DNA of 64,000 nt from Methanoculleus chikugoensis (GTDB lineage: Archaea; Halobacteriota; Methanomicrobia; Methanomicrobiales; Methanoculleaceae), in contig NZ_FMID01000004.1 of assembly GCF_900095385.1 (NCBI RefSeq), positions 1-64,000 on the forward strand, given 5' to 3'. This document shows, in pieces, positions 25,476 through 34,212 of this stretch (position 1 is its first letter; each line of letters opens with the position of its first letter). The position numbers were made by a program, and so were the translations under genes. The notes below the pieces were generated by a model, which saw only the letters and a program-made list of their open reading frames with translations, was not told the DNA's origin and did no database searches.

Positions 25476-26345
25476 TCACTGGTTAAACCGTGCCAGCGGA
25501 CCTTCTCCCCGGTAGGTCTGGAAAAGGATGTATACGCAGTATGCCAGGAACGCCATCACTGCACCGCAGACAAAGGCAAACGTCAGGAGCGGTGGGATCG
25601 CCAGGGGCACCGGAACCCAGGTGAAGAGGCCGGTCTTCCCATGGGTTGCCCAGCGGAAGACGATGTTGAACATCTCCGCGCAACCGGCGCCGATGATGAA
25701 CTTCACCGAGGGATACGAGAAGAAGATGACGGCAAGACCAAGGGCAAAGATACCGGATACCGCGTACCCGAGCGGGAAGACGGTAGCCGCCGCGCCGCTC
25801 TCGCCCATCTTCGCGTTGCCGGTCAGCATCAGCGCAAGGGTGATGAGGCCCATGATCGTGAGGAATGATGGAAAGATGTACCGGTACGGTTTCTTCTCCA
25901 GCGACAGCAGTCCTGCTCCCTCGATGATGATCGCAACGAGGAACGGCAGATAATCAAACCGGACATTCCCTCCGGTTATAAGCGACGCCGCTGTGCTAAG
26001 AATGACCATCAGGAAGGTCACACACAGAACAGTGCCGGGTTTTTTTACCAGGAGGATCGCAAGCACAAGCCAGACACAGATGAAGGCGCTGCTGATGAAG
26101 ATGCCCGCTCCCGGTCCGGGTAATTTTAGAAATCCGTGGACAAAACTCGGGGCAGTCCCTCCCGGAAGGATGTAGCGAAGCCCGTAACTGCTCGTAGCGA
26201 ATGCGACAATTGCAAAAAAGACGATCACTCCCCAGTCATGTAAAGAGAAATATCCTGTTATTTTGCCGAAATCTCCTTTTAGTACAGCTTCCTTGTATGC
26301 TGCTATTCCCTCTAATTCACCTTTTTGTACCGCTTTTTCGTTCAT
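25476..26345 (-). CDS. Polytopic membrane protein, ECF S-component-like (paralogue 1)
   Basis: The 289-residue protein is a paralogue of the next gene, sharing LPGPGAG, LVKKPGT and AKMGESGAAATVFPLGY; a soluble N-terminal extension of about 35 residues is unique to it. The start MNEKAVQKGEL at 26345 was chosen because GAGGTGA lies six bases upstream; a longer frame to 26450 lacks support. It is the first gene of the minus-strand operon and diverges from the FmdE-family gene at 26546. Substrate is unknown; a vitamin- or metal-complex role is only suggested by context. Confidence 0.75.
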   Translation of the reverse strand: MNEKAVQKGELEGIAAYKEAVLKGDFGKITGYFSLHDWGVIVFFAIVAFATSSYGLRYILPGGTAPSFVHGFLKLPGPGAGIFISSAFICVWLVLAILLVKKPGTVLCVTFLMVILSTAASLITGGNVRFDYLPFLVAIIIEGAGLLSLEKKPYRYIFPSFLTIMGLITLALMLTGNAKMGESGAAATVFPLGYAVSGIFALGLAVIFFSYPSVKFIIGAGCAEMFNIVFRWATHGKTGLFTWVPVPLAIPPLLTFAFVCGAVMAFLAYCVYILFQTYRGEGPLARFNQ

Positions 26346-26401
26346 TTCAGTCACCTCAACGGATTTGAAGTCCAGTTCTTCGCCGGGGAACAGTCGGGCA
26401 C

Positions 26402-26545
26402 GAAATGGACTGAATATTGGTTTCACTCCCGGACAAATAAGGATATTCATTTAACTTATCCAAATGTCAAAGATTATATGTTAACTCATCTGAGACATAT
26501 ACGGTATGAAGCTGTTAGAGCAGATAGCAGGAGCCGGGAGGAACG
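26402..26545 (+). promoter_or_regulatory. Conserved upstream region of FmdE-family gene 1
   Basis: This 144-base region aligns with 46161-46299 in front of the second FmdE-family gene, beginning with the identical GAAATGGACTGAATATTGG. Both contain an imperfect palindrome (CATATACGGTATG here, 26496-26508) and a short frame starting at its ATG whose stop overlaps the gene's start. Such conservation of non-coding sequence suits a shared promoter/operator, possibly metal-responsive, or simply recent duplication. Confidence 0.5.
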
Positions 26546-27109
26546 ATGGCCGATAGTGATCTCCTCCTGGCACGGGCAAAAGAGTTCCACGGCGACATGT
26601 GCGCCGGGATCGTGCTCGGGACCCGGATGACGATGATCGGGATGCGGGAGCTCCACATGGACCCGATGGTAAGAAACAGAGATCTTATCGTGTACGTAGA
26701 GATTGATCGCTGCATTGCGGATGCAATCCAGGCGATCACGGGGTGCTCGCTCGGCCACCGCACTCTGAAATACCTGCCTTACGGCAAGTTTGCCGCCACG
26801 TTCATCAACCTGGCGACACAGGATGCCGTCAGGGTCTCGGTCCTGGAGAAGAAGCGGACGGAGAAATCCGGTCCCGAAGCTATGAAAGAAGCAGGAAAAA
26901 TTCTGCGTGACGCACCGGAGGATGATCTCTTCAGGGTGCGGAGAGTCAGGGTCATGATCCCGGATGGCGACCTTCCCGGCCTCCCGAAGCACCGGGCTCG
27001 CTGCAACAGGTGCGGCGAAATGATCCTGGACGACAAGGAGATTGTGACGGAAGAGACGATCATGTGCGGCAATTGCGCCCGGGGATCGTATTACACAGAG
27101 ACGGAGTAA
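26546..27109 (+). CDS. FmdE-family protein with C-terminal zinc ribbon (copy 1)
   Basis: The 187-residue protein has the FmdE N-terminal motif FHGDMCAG (about residues 14-21), a central RCIADAIQAITGCSLGHRTL with conserved Cys/His, and a C-terminal ribbon with CNRCGE and CGNC. FmdE was named from the molybdenum formylmethanofuran dehydrogenase operon; stand-alone members bind metals through His/Cys and are mostly uncharacterised. There is no fmd operon here. It converges with a methyltransferase 19 bases away, an arrangement repeated at 46.3-47.7 kb. Metal sensing, delivery or chelation is the reasonable inference. Confidence 0.88.
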   Translation: MADSDLLLARAKEFHGDMCAGIVLGTRMTMIGMRELHMDPMVRNRDLIVYVEIDRCIADAIQAITGCSLGHRTLKYLPYGKFAATFINLATQDAVRVSVLEKKRTEKSGPEAMKEAGKILRDAPEDDLFRVRRVRVMIPDGDLPGLPKHRARCNRCGEMILDDKEIVTEETIMCGNCARGSYYTETE

Positions 27110-27128
27110 AGATTGTTCCGGAAGGGGA

Positions 27129-27977
27129 TCACCCTTCCTTTTCCCACCAGATTTTTGCCTGATATGACGTCCCACGAAGCAGGTAATTCCCGTTATCAGG
27201 CTGTAATTTCTGCGTCAAGAACTCACGGAGTATCGATTCCTGCTCTTTTGTGGTCAGCCCCAGGCCGGCCCCCTGATCGGCCACCGCCTCGTCGATGCTG
27301 GAGAAACTCGTAATGTGCCCTTCCTTCGATATTTCAACATTGGCATAGATGCCAAGTTGATTGAGCAGGTTGAAGATGATATTTGGCCTTCCGGGTTCTT
27401 TGTTTGGAACCCCGAAGAGATGTTCCCAGATCTCACCGTAATTCCGTCGCCAGGGAGACTGCATATCTGCGAACCAGAAGATGTACACGTATTTCTCCGA
27501 GGCATCGTTCATTTTCAGCAGGGCATCGCGGAGGTCGGGGAAACCCAGCGAATAAGATGCCACCACGATGTCGTAGGGGGGATCGAGGTCCGTCGAAATA
27601 TCCAGATCCTCCCACTTCCGGGTAAGAACCCTGATATTTCGTATGCCGGATGCCCGTATATTCTCCATCAGGCATTCAGCCATCCCGGCAGAGGGTTCGA
27701 TCGCGGTAACGTGCCGGACGAGTCCAGATAGGGGGACGGCGAGCGTACCGGGACCGGCTCCGATATCCAGAACCCTGGATGCCGGGGTGATCTTCATCGC
27801 CCGGATTCGTGCCCACGACCGCCCCCAGTTGTCCGCTTTGGCCGTTTTGTCATATTTTCTGCATCGTTTTGGATCCGACCACCGACCAAGGCAGGAGATC
27901 GACCCTCTGCTCCCTTTCTGTCCGGGCCCCGATCGTTTCCATTCTTCGTTCCAGTCAATCTTGCCGATATCGATCAT
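27129..27977 (-). CDS. Class I SAM-dependent methyltransferase (module A, 1)
   Basis: The 282-residue protein has the SAM-binding motif VLDIGAGPGTLAVPL (about residues 69-83), the acidic loop IEPSAG and the post-I region DIVVASYSLGF. A Trp-rich N-terminal segment (IDWNEEW) recurs in the related methyltransferases here. The C-terminal LGIYANV block is shared with those at 46845 and 47793. The ATG at 27977 was chosen for its purine-rich GGAGAGGAG site. The methyl acceptor is unknown; the link to FmdE and binding proteins suggests a small metal-binding molecule or corrinoid/tetrapyrrole rather than RNA or protein. Confidence 0.85.
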   Translation of the reverse strand: MIDIGKIDWNEEWKRSGPGQKGSRGSISCLGRWSDPKRCRKYDKTAKADNWGRSWARIRAMKITPASRVLDIGAGPGTLAVPLSGLVRHVTAIEPSAGMAECLMENIRASGIRNIRVLTRKWEDLDISTDLDPPYDIVVASYSLGFPDLRDALLKMNDASEKYVYIFWFADMQSPWRRNYGEIWEHLFGVPNKEPGRPNIIFNLLNQLGIYANVEISKEGHITSFSSIDEAVADQGAGLGLTTKEQESILREFLTQKLQPDNGNYLLRGTSYQAKIWWEKEG

Positions 27978-28147
27978 CCGTGTTTCCTCTCCTCTCCAAT
28001 ACCCGGCTCTCTGTTTTCCTGCAGTGCTATAAATATTTATTATTGACAAAATTAAAATGTTTAATGGTATTATTATACTTTCGACATCCGGATCGTTTTC
28101 CGGCGGCAGACTCTCCGGTATGCTTCAGAGATCAGGACAATGAGACC

Positions 28148-29011
28148 ATGATGTGCGACACTCCCATAACAATTCTTGAAAAGGCGTATGCAAAACTCAT
28201 CGCCGAATACCGGCGGCTCAGGCTGCCGGAACCGGCGGTAAAGAACTTCGGCCTCAACCCGGGCTGGAATGCCGTGATCGGGACCAGGGGGTGCTCAGGA
28301 GTTGCCATGAGTTTTGTGGACAACAACCCGCTCTACGGCACAGAAGAAACACGGCAGGATCTGGTATTTTTACAATCCTTTGTCGGAAAACCCCTCTTTG
28401 AGGTTGCATCCGCTTGCCTTGCCGAACCCCGTATCAGCAGGCGTTCCGTTGCTCTTGCCGCGCTCAACGCACTCTCACAGCCGCTCGTTACCGATGAGGT
28501 ACTGCTGGCAAAGGGATATTCGGTCGGGATCGAGGTCAAAGACCAGGTAAAAAGCGATGATAAGATGGTTATCGTCGGGTACGGTGGGCTGGTGAAGAGC
28601 TATGCGGGGCGGTGCCGCGAACTGCACGTCACCGACCAGCGGCCGCCGGAGACGTTCCGGACAACGGTTGTCGGCGACACAATCAAGTACGGACCCGCAG
28701 GCATCATGGTCCACCCGGCGGAGGAGAACAAAGAGGTCCTTAGGGACGCAGATGTTGCGATCATCACCGGCTCGACGCTCGTCAACGGCACCTTTGAGGA
28801 AGTCGTCGGGTATGCGAAGCATGCCCGAATCCGTGCGCTTTACGGCTCGAGCGCGCAGTTGATCCCGGACGTACTCTTTGAGAACGGGATCAATGTTGCG
28901 ATGTCCGTTGCCATCAGCGATCCGGCAAGGTTTGAATATGATGTGATGAATGCGCCGGACATGGAGACGGCGCTCCGGAAGCACCAGCGGAAGTATAACG
29001 TGAGTATGTAA
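28148..29011 (+). CDS. DUF364/DUF4213 putative heavy-metal chelation protein (copy 1)
   Basis: The 287-residue protein has a DUF4213-like N-terminal part (about 1-90) and a DUF364 Rossmann-like C-terminal part (about 110-270) with MVIVGYGGLV, VTDQRPPE and AIITGSTLVNGTF. The Pfam description of DUF364 is a putative heavy-metal chelation domain, based on structure; biochemical function is unproven. The start MMCDTP at 28148 was chosen; upstream in-frame codons have no clear site. It stands alone on the plus strand between two methyltransferases. A second copy heads the transporter operon at 52 kb. Confidence 0.85.
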   Translation: MMCDTPITILEKAYAKLIAEYRRLRLPEPAVKNFGLNPGWNAVIGTRGCSGVAMSFVDNNPLYGTEETRQDLVFLQSFVGKPLFEVASACLAEPRISRRSVALAALNALSQPLVTDEVLLAKGYSVGIEVKDQVKSDDKMVIVGYGGLVKSYAGRCRELHVTDQRPPETFRTTVVGDTIKYGPAGIMVHPAEENKEVLRDADVAIITGSTLVNGTFEEVVGYAKHARIRALYGSSAQLIPDVLFENGINVAMSVAISDPARFEYDVMNAPDMETALRKHQRKYNVSM

Positions 29012-29356
29012 TGGCTCTTATGGCTCCTGGACGGGAAACCTGTGTGGTTAGATGGAATGTGAAATTCTAACCGAATGTGACATTTTTTTTGTAATTCAGT
29101 TCAAGGAGCATGCCTGTGAGGTCTGCCTGCAACCCGGCCTGACGATGACCGGGCATACAGGCGATACAGTTGAACTGCTCAACCCGGCTATCTCTCCGAA
29201 AACAGACAACGCTTGGGCGATTGTATACCGTAAAAGCAGAATATTGATCTGGTATATGTTCAGATCCGGGCGCCCTGACAGGGATTGCCCGGAACTGATC
29301 CCATACCGGCCCATGGGATCCCAAACAGCGCTCACGGATCCGCATGAATCCGGAGA
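29012..29356. other. Convergent intergenic region with poly-T terminator
   Basis: About 345 bases between the ends of convergent genes. A run of eight T at 29083-29090 on the plus strand is a likely archaeal terminator for the DUF364 gene. Weak open frames elsewhere show no domain. Confidence 0.5.
29083..29090 (+). terminator. Poly-T transcription terminator
   Basis: Eight consecutive T residues, 72 bases after the DUF364 stop. Archaeal RNA polymerase terminates at such runs without needing a hairpin. Confidence 0.55.
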
Positions 29357-30241
29357 TTATGATCCTTTCGCTTGTTCCTCAATATTCACGTTCCATACCA
29401 TCATGCCGGAATACCCCTCGGAGACAGAGTGGTACTTTCCGTCCACCGCTGCTGCCTTGTAATAGTCCCGAACTTTTTTCTCTGTCGCTGCCGTGCATCC
29501 CCCCCTGCGTTCAAGAGACTTAATTGTGCGGTCGGCCGCCTCTTCCCAGCCAACAGCAGTCTCCCTTTTGTTATGATTGACCCGCACGATGGGACGGTAA
29601 CCGTTCAGGTACAGGTACATGAAATTGTACATGAACCCGGACATCGAACCGCGGGAGGGCCGGGGCGACTCTTTCTCGAGGATCTTCCTGAGGCCCTCGT
29701 CATTGGCCTGACCCCTCCCGCCCGGGAGGAAATGGCTGTAATAGCAGAACTTCCGGGAACAGGCGATCATCCGCTCGAAGGTCTCAAGGTCCTTGACCGA
29801 AGGCGTTGCAGAGACCACGACAAGATCGAACTTGTTCCGCAGGCCGAGCTCGTCGATGTCTGCCGTCCACCACGAGGCCTCGATCGGCTCGATCGAGAGC
29901 CCTTCGCATTCCGCGTTGTCCTTCAGGTACTCAAGGGCCTTATACGAGATGTCAAGCGATGTCACCTCTGCACCGGCGCGGGCGAGCGGGATGGATATCG
30001 CCCCCGGCCCACACCCGATATCGAGTACGCGGGAACCTTCCGCCCGGAACCCGACCTCATCCAGCAGCGAGAAGATCTCATCCATCCGCTTCTGTCTCTT
30101 CTTCGGGTCAAGCACCTTTGCAAAGTTGTCGGCCCGCTCGTTCCATAACTCGACCGACCCGAGCTTGCTCATGGGGTCAGGTGTACCTCTCGACGATTTC
30201 CAGCAGTCGATCCAGTTCTTTACATTCGTGTCCTGGTGCAT
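29357..30241 (-). CDS. Class I SAM-dependent methyltransferase (module A, 2)
   Basis: The 294-residue protein has motif I VLDIGCGPGAISIPLA (about residues 79-94), the acidic loop SLDISYKAL and post-I DLVVVSATPS. The N-terminal NWIDCW segment parallels the related enzymes here. The start at 30241 (MHQDTNVKNW) was preferred for spacing to AGAGGATT. It follows the substrate-binding protein by about 140 bases on the same strand and probably closes the operon with three CooC-like ATPases. The acceptor is unknown. Confidence 0.85.
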   Translation of the reverse strand: MHQDTNVKNWIDCWKSSRGTPDPMSKLGSVELWNERADNFAKVLDPKKRQKRMDEIFSLLDEVGFRAEGSRVLDIGCGPGAISIPLARAGAEVTSLDISYKALEYLKDNAECEGLSIEPIEASWWTADIDELGLRNKFDLVVVSATPSVKDLETFERMIACSRKFCYYSHFLPGGRGQANDEGLRKILEKESPRPSRGSMSGFMYNFMYLYLNGYRPIVRVNHNKRETAVGWEEAADRTIKSLERRGGCTAATEKKVRDYYKAAAVDGKYHSVSEGYSGMMVWNVNIEEQAKGS

Positions 30242-30378
30242 TTTTAATCCTCTGGTTGTTTGTTGCCTGCAAAAACAACATGCAGGCAATTGTGTGTTCA
30301 TCTGACTGTTCACCCTACGAGTTCCCGCGGAACGTGTTGATTTACCCTACCGATATCGGGCACAACGGGACCTTTTTT

Positions 30379-31521
30379 TCACCCGGATAGCAGCGAAGTC
30401 AGCTCCTCATCGCTCAGGTCGACATGGTAGAACAAATGGTAGAACTCCTTTGCCTTTGCCCGGAACCACTCTTCGGAAAAGAGGTCCGGGTAAAGGAGAT
30501 GCGCTGTCCACGGGATGCCCACGATCCGGTTGACGCCCGGCGGGCGGTCGAACCAGTTGTATGGCTTGTTTGGTGTCAGGTAGACCCTGCGGTTCTGCAC
30601 GGCCGGGACCAGCTGCCATACCGTATCGTCATAGACCTGAGCGGTGAATTCCTTGCTTGTTGTGATGATCAGGTCCGGTTTCCACACCAGCACCAACTCC
30701 TTGGTCACGGTCGCTGACGAGGAACTGAACGGGGCGTCGGTGCCGGCTACGTTGATCCCGCCGCAGACATCGATCAACTGCGAGTGGCACGAACCGCCGG
30801 CATCGGTCGAGAGACCGTCGGTACCTTCCGCATAATAGACCCGCACGCGTTTTTCCTCCGGGATCGCGGCGACCTTTGTCTGGACCTCGGCGAGTACGGA
30901 CTGGTAATACGCATTTTGTCTGGCAGCCACATCGGGAACGCCGAGGACATCGCCCATAAAGAGGAGCGTCGGGCCGTACATGGTGGCGTTGCGGGCATTG
31001 TCCACGCATACCGCCGGGATAGTCCCGAGTTTCTCCTGGGTCAGGTCCGCTTTCCCGGGATCTGAGAGCCCCGATTCGCAGGAGATGAAAACAAGATCCG
31101 GGGACATGGCAATGTAGGCTTCATAGTTGGTCGAACCCCCGCCGGTAGTGGTGAGACGGGTCGAAATCGATGAGAGGTTCAATCCGCTCTGGTTGGTTGC
31201 AGAAGATTCGACGTTCCCCAGTTTCTCCGGCGCAAGCATGTACACGAACGTTGTCGGGGGCGGGCCGGTACAGAGCACCAGGGAAACGTTTGCGGGGATG
31301 GTTACCCTGCGCCCGGCCATATCGGTTACGGTTCGATACGAGGCATTCTGTTCCACAAATTGTCCGGACGGGAGTGTGCTCTCACTTACGGCAGAGGAAC
31401 CGGGCGTCGCTGCCGGGGCCTCCGCCACCACATTGTTCAGTTCGACAAGCACGACGTACATGCCGCATACAATGGCCGCAAGCAATGCGACGACGACTAT
31501 CCACGAAATTTTATTCTCCAT
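30379..31521 (-). CDS. FecCD-type metal-complex substrate-binding protein (module A)
   Basis: The 380-residue protein has an N-terminal membrane anchor or signal (about 7-30), then a class III binding fold with VTDMAGRRVTIP, two lobes, and the C-terminal block RPPGVNRIVGIPWTAHLLYP that also marks the protein at 39047. No FecCD permease lies in module A, so it must use one encoded elsewhere, for instance at 41641 or 50726. It lies 18 bases after a CooC-like ATPase, an unusual partnership between an extracellular binding protein and cytosolic metal-insertion-type ATPases. Confidence 0.88.
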   Translation of the reverse strand: MENKISWIVVVALLAAIVCGMYVVLVELNNVVAEAPAATPGSSAVSESTLPSGQFVEQNASYRTVTDMAGRRVTIPANVSLVLCTGPPPTTFVYMLAPEKLGNVESSATNQSGLNLSSISTRLTTTGGGSTNYEAYIAMSPDLVFISCESGLSDPGKADLTQEKLGTIPAVCVDNARNATMYGPTLLFMGDVLGVPDVAARQNAYYQSVLAEVQTKVAAIPEEKRVRVYYAEGTDGLSTDAGGSCHSQLIDVCGGINVAGTDAPFSSSSATVTKELVLVWKPDLIITTSKEFTAQVYDDTVWQLVPAVQNRRVYLTPNKPYNWFDRPPGVNRIVGIPWTAHLLYPDLFSEEWFRAKAKEFYHLFYHVDLSDEELTSLLSG

Positions 31522-31539
31522 TGACCTGACTCTCCAGTA

Positions 31540-32337
31540 TCATGTTCTTAGCGGGGCACAACCGGACTGTGCCGCATGGACTCCCTCGATCATCTCGATA
31601 ACCGACATGACAGCAGGGTTGCCTGCAGGAAGCGGACAGCCCGTGAACCCGGCTCCGAGAATGGCACGGTCCTGCCCGAAATCTGCGATGATCCGGAACG
31701 AATCCGGCAATGCGTTCCGGAGGAACGCAGACGAATGCACATCCGTTTTATTCAGGACGAAATAGACGGGGACATGCACCTGATCTGCCATACCCGACAC
31801 GGTCGCTGCAAGACAGATGGACTCGTACGAGGGGTCGACGACCACGATGATGGCATCGCATGCCTCTCCCATCTTCCGCGCAAGGTGTTCTACCCCCGCA
31901 TCGGTATCGATAATGACCCGATCGTCAGCGGCAAGAACCAGCCCGGCAAGAAACTGGCGGGCAAGTCCGACCCAGCGGCCTTTGCCGAACTGCGTTGCAT
32001 CGCGGATCTTTCCCACCGAGACCAGAGCCACGCCCCTGTTCTCAGAAAGATATTCCGGGGGAATTGTGTCAAAGGTCCACGTGCCCAAAAGCGGGGTCCC
32101 GCGAGGGATCCCATTCTGCCGGGCATTTCTCATGGCCTCCCTCATCGACCGTTTCCCGCTGAAGTACCCGGTCAGGTCCGGGGGTGCGGCTGTTCCAAGG
32201 ATACGGTGAAGCCCGACATTTGATACATCGGTGTCCAGGACTACGACCCGTTTTCCCTCCGCAGTATATTGTCGGGCAAGGAGCGCGGTGATCGTACTCT
32301 TTCCTGACCCGCCTTTTCCGCAAATCATCAGTTTCAT
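31540..32337 (-). CDS. CooC-like deviant Walker A ATPase (third of tandem trio)
   Basis: The 265-residue P-loop protein has the deviant Walker A CGKGGSGKST at residues 6-15, switch I DTDVSNVGLHRILG and switch II VIIDTDAGVEHLARKM, and NKTD in the base-recognition region. This is the SIMIBI class like CooC, which matures nickel sites in CO dehydrogenase, and ParA/MinD relatives. The Cys pair that binds nickel in bacterial CooC1 is not evident. The ATG at 32337 is used. The adjacent genes are two paralogues upstream and a metal-complex binding protein downstream. Confidence 0.85.
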   Translation of the reverse strand: MKLMICGKGGSGKSTITALLARQYTAEGKRVVVLDTDVSNVGLHRILGTAAPPDLTGYFSGKRSMREAMRNARQNGIPRGTPLLGTWTFDTIPPEYLSENRGVALVSVGKIRDATQFGKGRWVGLARQFLAGLVLAADDRVIIDTDAGVEHLARKMGEACDAIIVVVDPSYESICLAATVSGMADQVHVPVYFVLNKTDVHSSAFLRNALPDSFRIIADFGQDRAILGAGFTGCPLPAGNPAVMSVIEMIEGVHAAQSGCAPLRT

Positions 32338-32422
32338 GGTTCCACTCAAAGGGTATGTTTTTAAGCCTGGGGAATGGTGTTCTTTTTAACTGGCATTGTA
32401 ACTCTCTCGCGGGAAATCAGGA

Positions 32423-33193
32423 TCACCCCTGCAGGACTGCAAGGTTATCGAGGACTGCTGCAGCCACAGGGTACCCGCCAGGGAGCGCCCGACCTTCAAT
32501 TCCGGCCCGAAGAAGTTCCGGGTCATGGGGGAATTCCCCGATAATCGGGTTCCCGGCCGGGATGACCTTCCGGAGAAACGGGGATGTGTTCACATCGGTT
32601 TTGTTCAGGACAAAATACAGGGGTACGTTCACAAAATCCGCCATGCCCGATGCCCGTTCGGCAAGACGGACAGATTCGTGCGAAGGGTCGATGACCATCA
32701 GGACGGCATCACATGCGGCATCGATTCCCCGGCCGAAGTGCTCGATGCCCGCTTCCGCATCAACGATGACCCGATCATTCTCTGCAAGATCCAGCCCAAG
32801 GATGAACTGCCGGGCAAGCGCCATCCATGGCGATTTGCATGCCACGGTTGTATCCCTGATTTTCCCGATTGTCACCAGTTTTACCCCGTCATTTTCCGAG
32901 CTGAAATCCTGCGGGATGGTGTCATACGTCCAGGTGCCGAGCAGGGGAGTTTCCGGTGGGATTTCGGCCTGCCGGAGAGCCTTCATCTTCTCCCTCACCG
33001 ACTTTTCCCCGTTGAAATATCCGATCAGGTCCTGAGGGACACCGGTCCCAAGGAGGCGGTGGGGGCCGAGCACCGTTGAGACCTCCGCGTCCACGACAAC
33101 AACCCGTTTCCCGACATGCGCATACTGCTTTGCAAGGAGCGCCGCAACCGTGCTTTTTCCTGACCCGCCTTTTCCGCAAATCATCAGTTTCAT
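32423..33193 (-). CDS. CooC-like deviant Walker A ATPase (second of tandem trio)
   Basis: The 256-residue paralogue has CGKGGSGKSTVAALLAKQY, switch DAEVSTVLGPHRLLG and VIVDAEAGIEHFGRGI. In the switch II region DAEAG replaces the DTDAG or DTEAG of its neighbours. The start at 33193 was chosen for GGGAGGAAT just upstream. It lies 85 bases before the next copy and is presumably co-transcribed. It may form heterodimers with the neighbouring copies, since this class dimerises on ATP binding; that is inference from the family. Confidence 0.85.
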   Translation of the reverse strand: MKLMICGKGGSGKSTVAALLAKQYAHVGKRVVVVDAEVSTVLGPHRLLGTGVPQDLIGYFNGEKSVREKMKALRQAEIPPETPLLGTWTYDTIPQDFSSENDGVKLVTIGKIRDTTVACKSPWMALARQFILGLDLAENDRVIVDAEAGIEHFGRGIDAACDAVLMVIDPSHESVRLAERASGMADFVNVPLYFVLNKTDVNTSPFLRKVIPAGNPIIGEFPHDPELLRAGIEGRALPGGYPVAAAVLDNLAVLQG

Positions 33194-33260
33194 GGTAATT
33201 CCTCCCGGGAGATGCCGGAAGAACCGGTGTGGTTCTGGGCATCTGCGCCGGCATTGGTCA

Positions 33261-34046
33261 TTATCCGGCGGGACATGTCCCTTCGACCCGGGCTGCAAGG
33301 CGTTCCAGGACCGCGGCCGCGGCCGGGTAACCGCTCGGCACCGCCTGGCCCATAAGACCGGCTTCGATCAGCACGGGGTCGAGGGTAAACTCGCCGATGA
33401 TCCGGGCCGTGTCCGGAATGGTGTCCCGCAGGGCCGCCGAAGTGGCCTCATCCGTCTTGTTCAGGATAAAGTACAGAGGTACGTCGATCGAGTCCGCCAT
33501 GCCCGAGATCTTCCCGACAAGGCACTGTGACTCGTACGAGGGGTCGATGACCATGAGGATGGCGTTGCACAACGTGTCGAACCCCCGGCCGAAATGCTCG
33601 ATGCCGGCCTCGGTATCGATAATGACACGATCGTTTTCAGCCGGTGAGAGGCCGAGGATGAACTGCCGGGCAAGCGCGCTCATGGAGCATTTGCAGCCCT
33701 CGGTCGCCTCGTTGATCTTGCCGACCGAGACCAGCTGCACACCATCCTGTACCGAGCTGAATTCTTTGGGGATCGTGTCATAGGTCCATGTTCCCAGAGC
33801 AGGCGTGTCCGCAGGAACATCCCCCCGCCGCGACCCGCGCATGAACTCCATCATCTTTGTCTTGCCGCCGAAATACCCGATCAGGTCCGGTGGGGGGTCC
33901 ATCCCCAGGATTCGGTGCAGCCCGACGTTGGACACATCGGTATCAACGACCACGACCCGCTTTCTCTCACGGGCATACTGCCGGGCCAGGAGCGCGGTGA
34001 TCGTGCTCTTTCCGGATCCGCCTTTTCCACAGATAATCAGTTTCAT
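33261..34046 (-). CDS. CooC-like deviant Walker A ATPase (first of tandem trio)
   Basis: The 261-residue paralogue has CGKGGSGKSTITALLARQY, DTDVSNVGLHRILGMD and VIIDTEAGIEHFGRGF. It is closest to the third copy in switch I and to the second in switch II. The start at 34046 (MKLIICGKGG) follows CCGGAGTA. An AT-rich stretch (34080-34140) upstream is the likely promoter of the whole run of three ATPases, binding protein and methyltransferase. Confidence 0.85.
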   Translation of the reverse strand: MKLIICGKGGSGKSTITALLARQYARERKRVVVVDTDVSNVGLHRILGMDPPPDLIGYFGGKTKMMEFMRGSRRGDVPADTPALGTWTYDTIPKEFSSVQDGVQLVSVGKINEATEGCKCSMSALARQFILGLSPAENDRVIIDTEAGIEHFGRGFDTLCNAILMVIDPSYESQCLVGKISGMADSIDVPLYFILNKTDEATSAALRDTIPDTARIIGEFTLDPVLIEAGLMGQAVPSGYPAAAAVLERLAARVEGTCPAG

Positions 34047-34212
34047 CAGAGTACTCCGGCCTGTTTGCACCAGCCTGCATTAAACAAATTACACTTACTT
34101 TTTGAAAAATATACCTATTTTGTTTTACTCTCCGGTCGATTACTACGAGCCTGAATATCGGACAATTTTTCTTTTGCCTGAAAATTCATCATCTGCCATG
34201 GGAACCTCCCTG

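Noticed and set aside
29067-29345. 92-codon minus-strand frame between convergent genes
   Set aside because: No start site or domain; likely chance within the terminator region.
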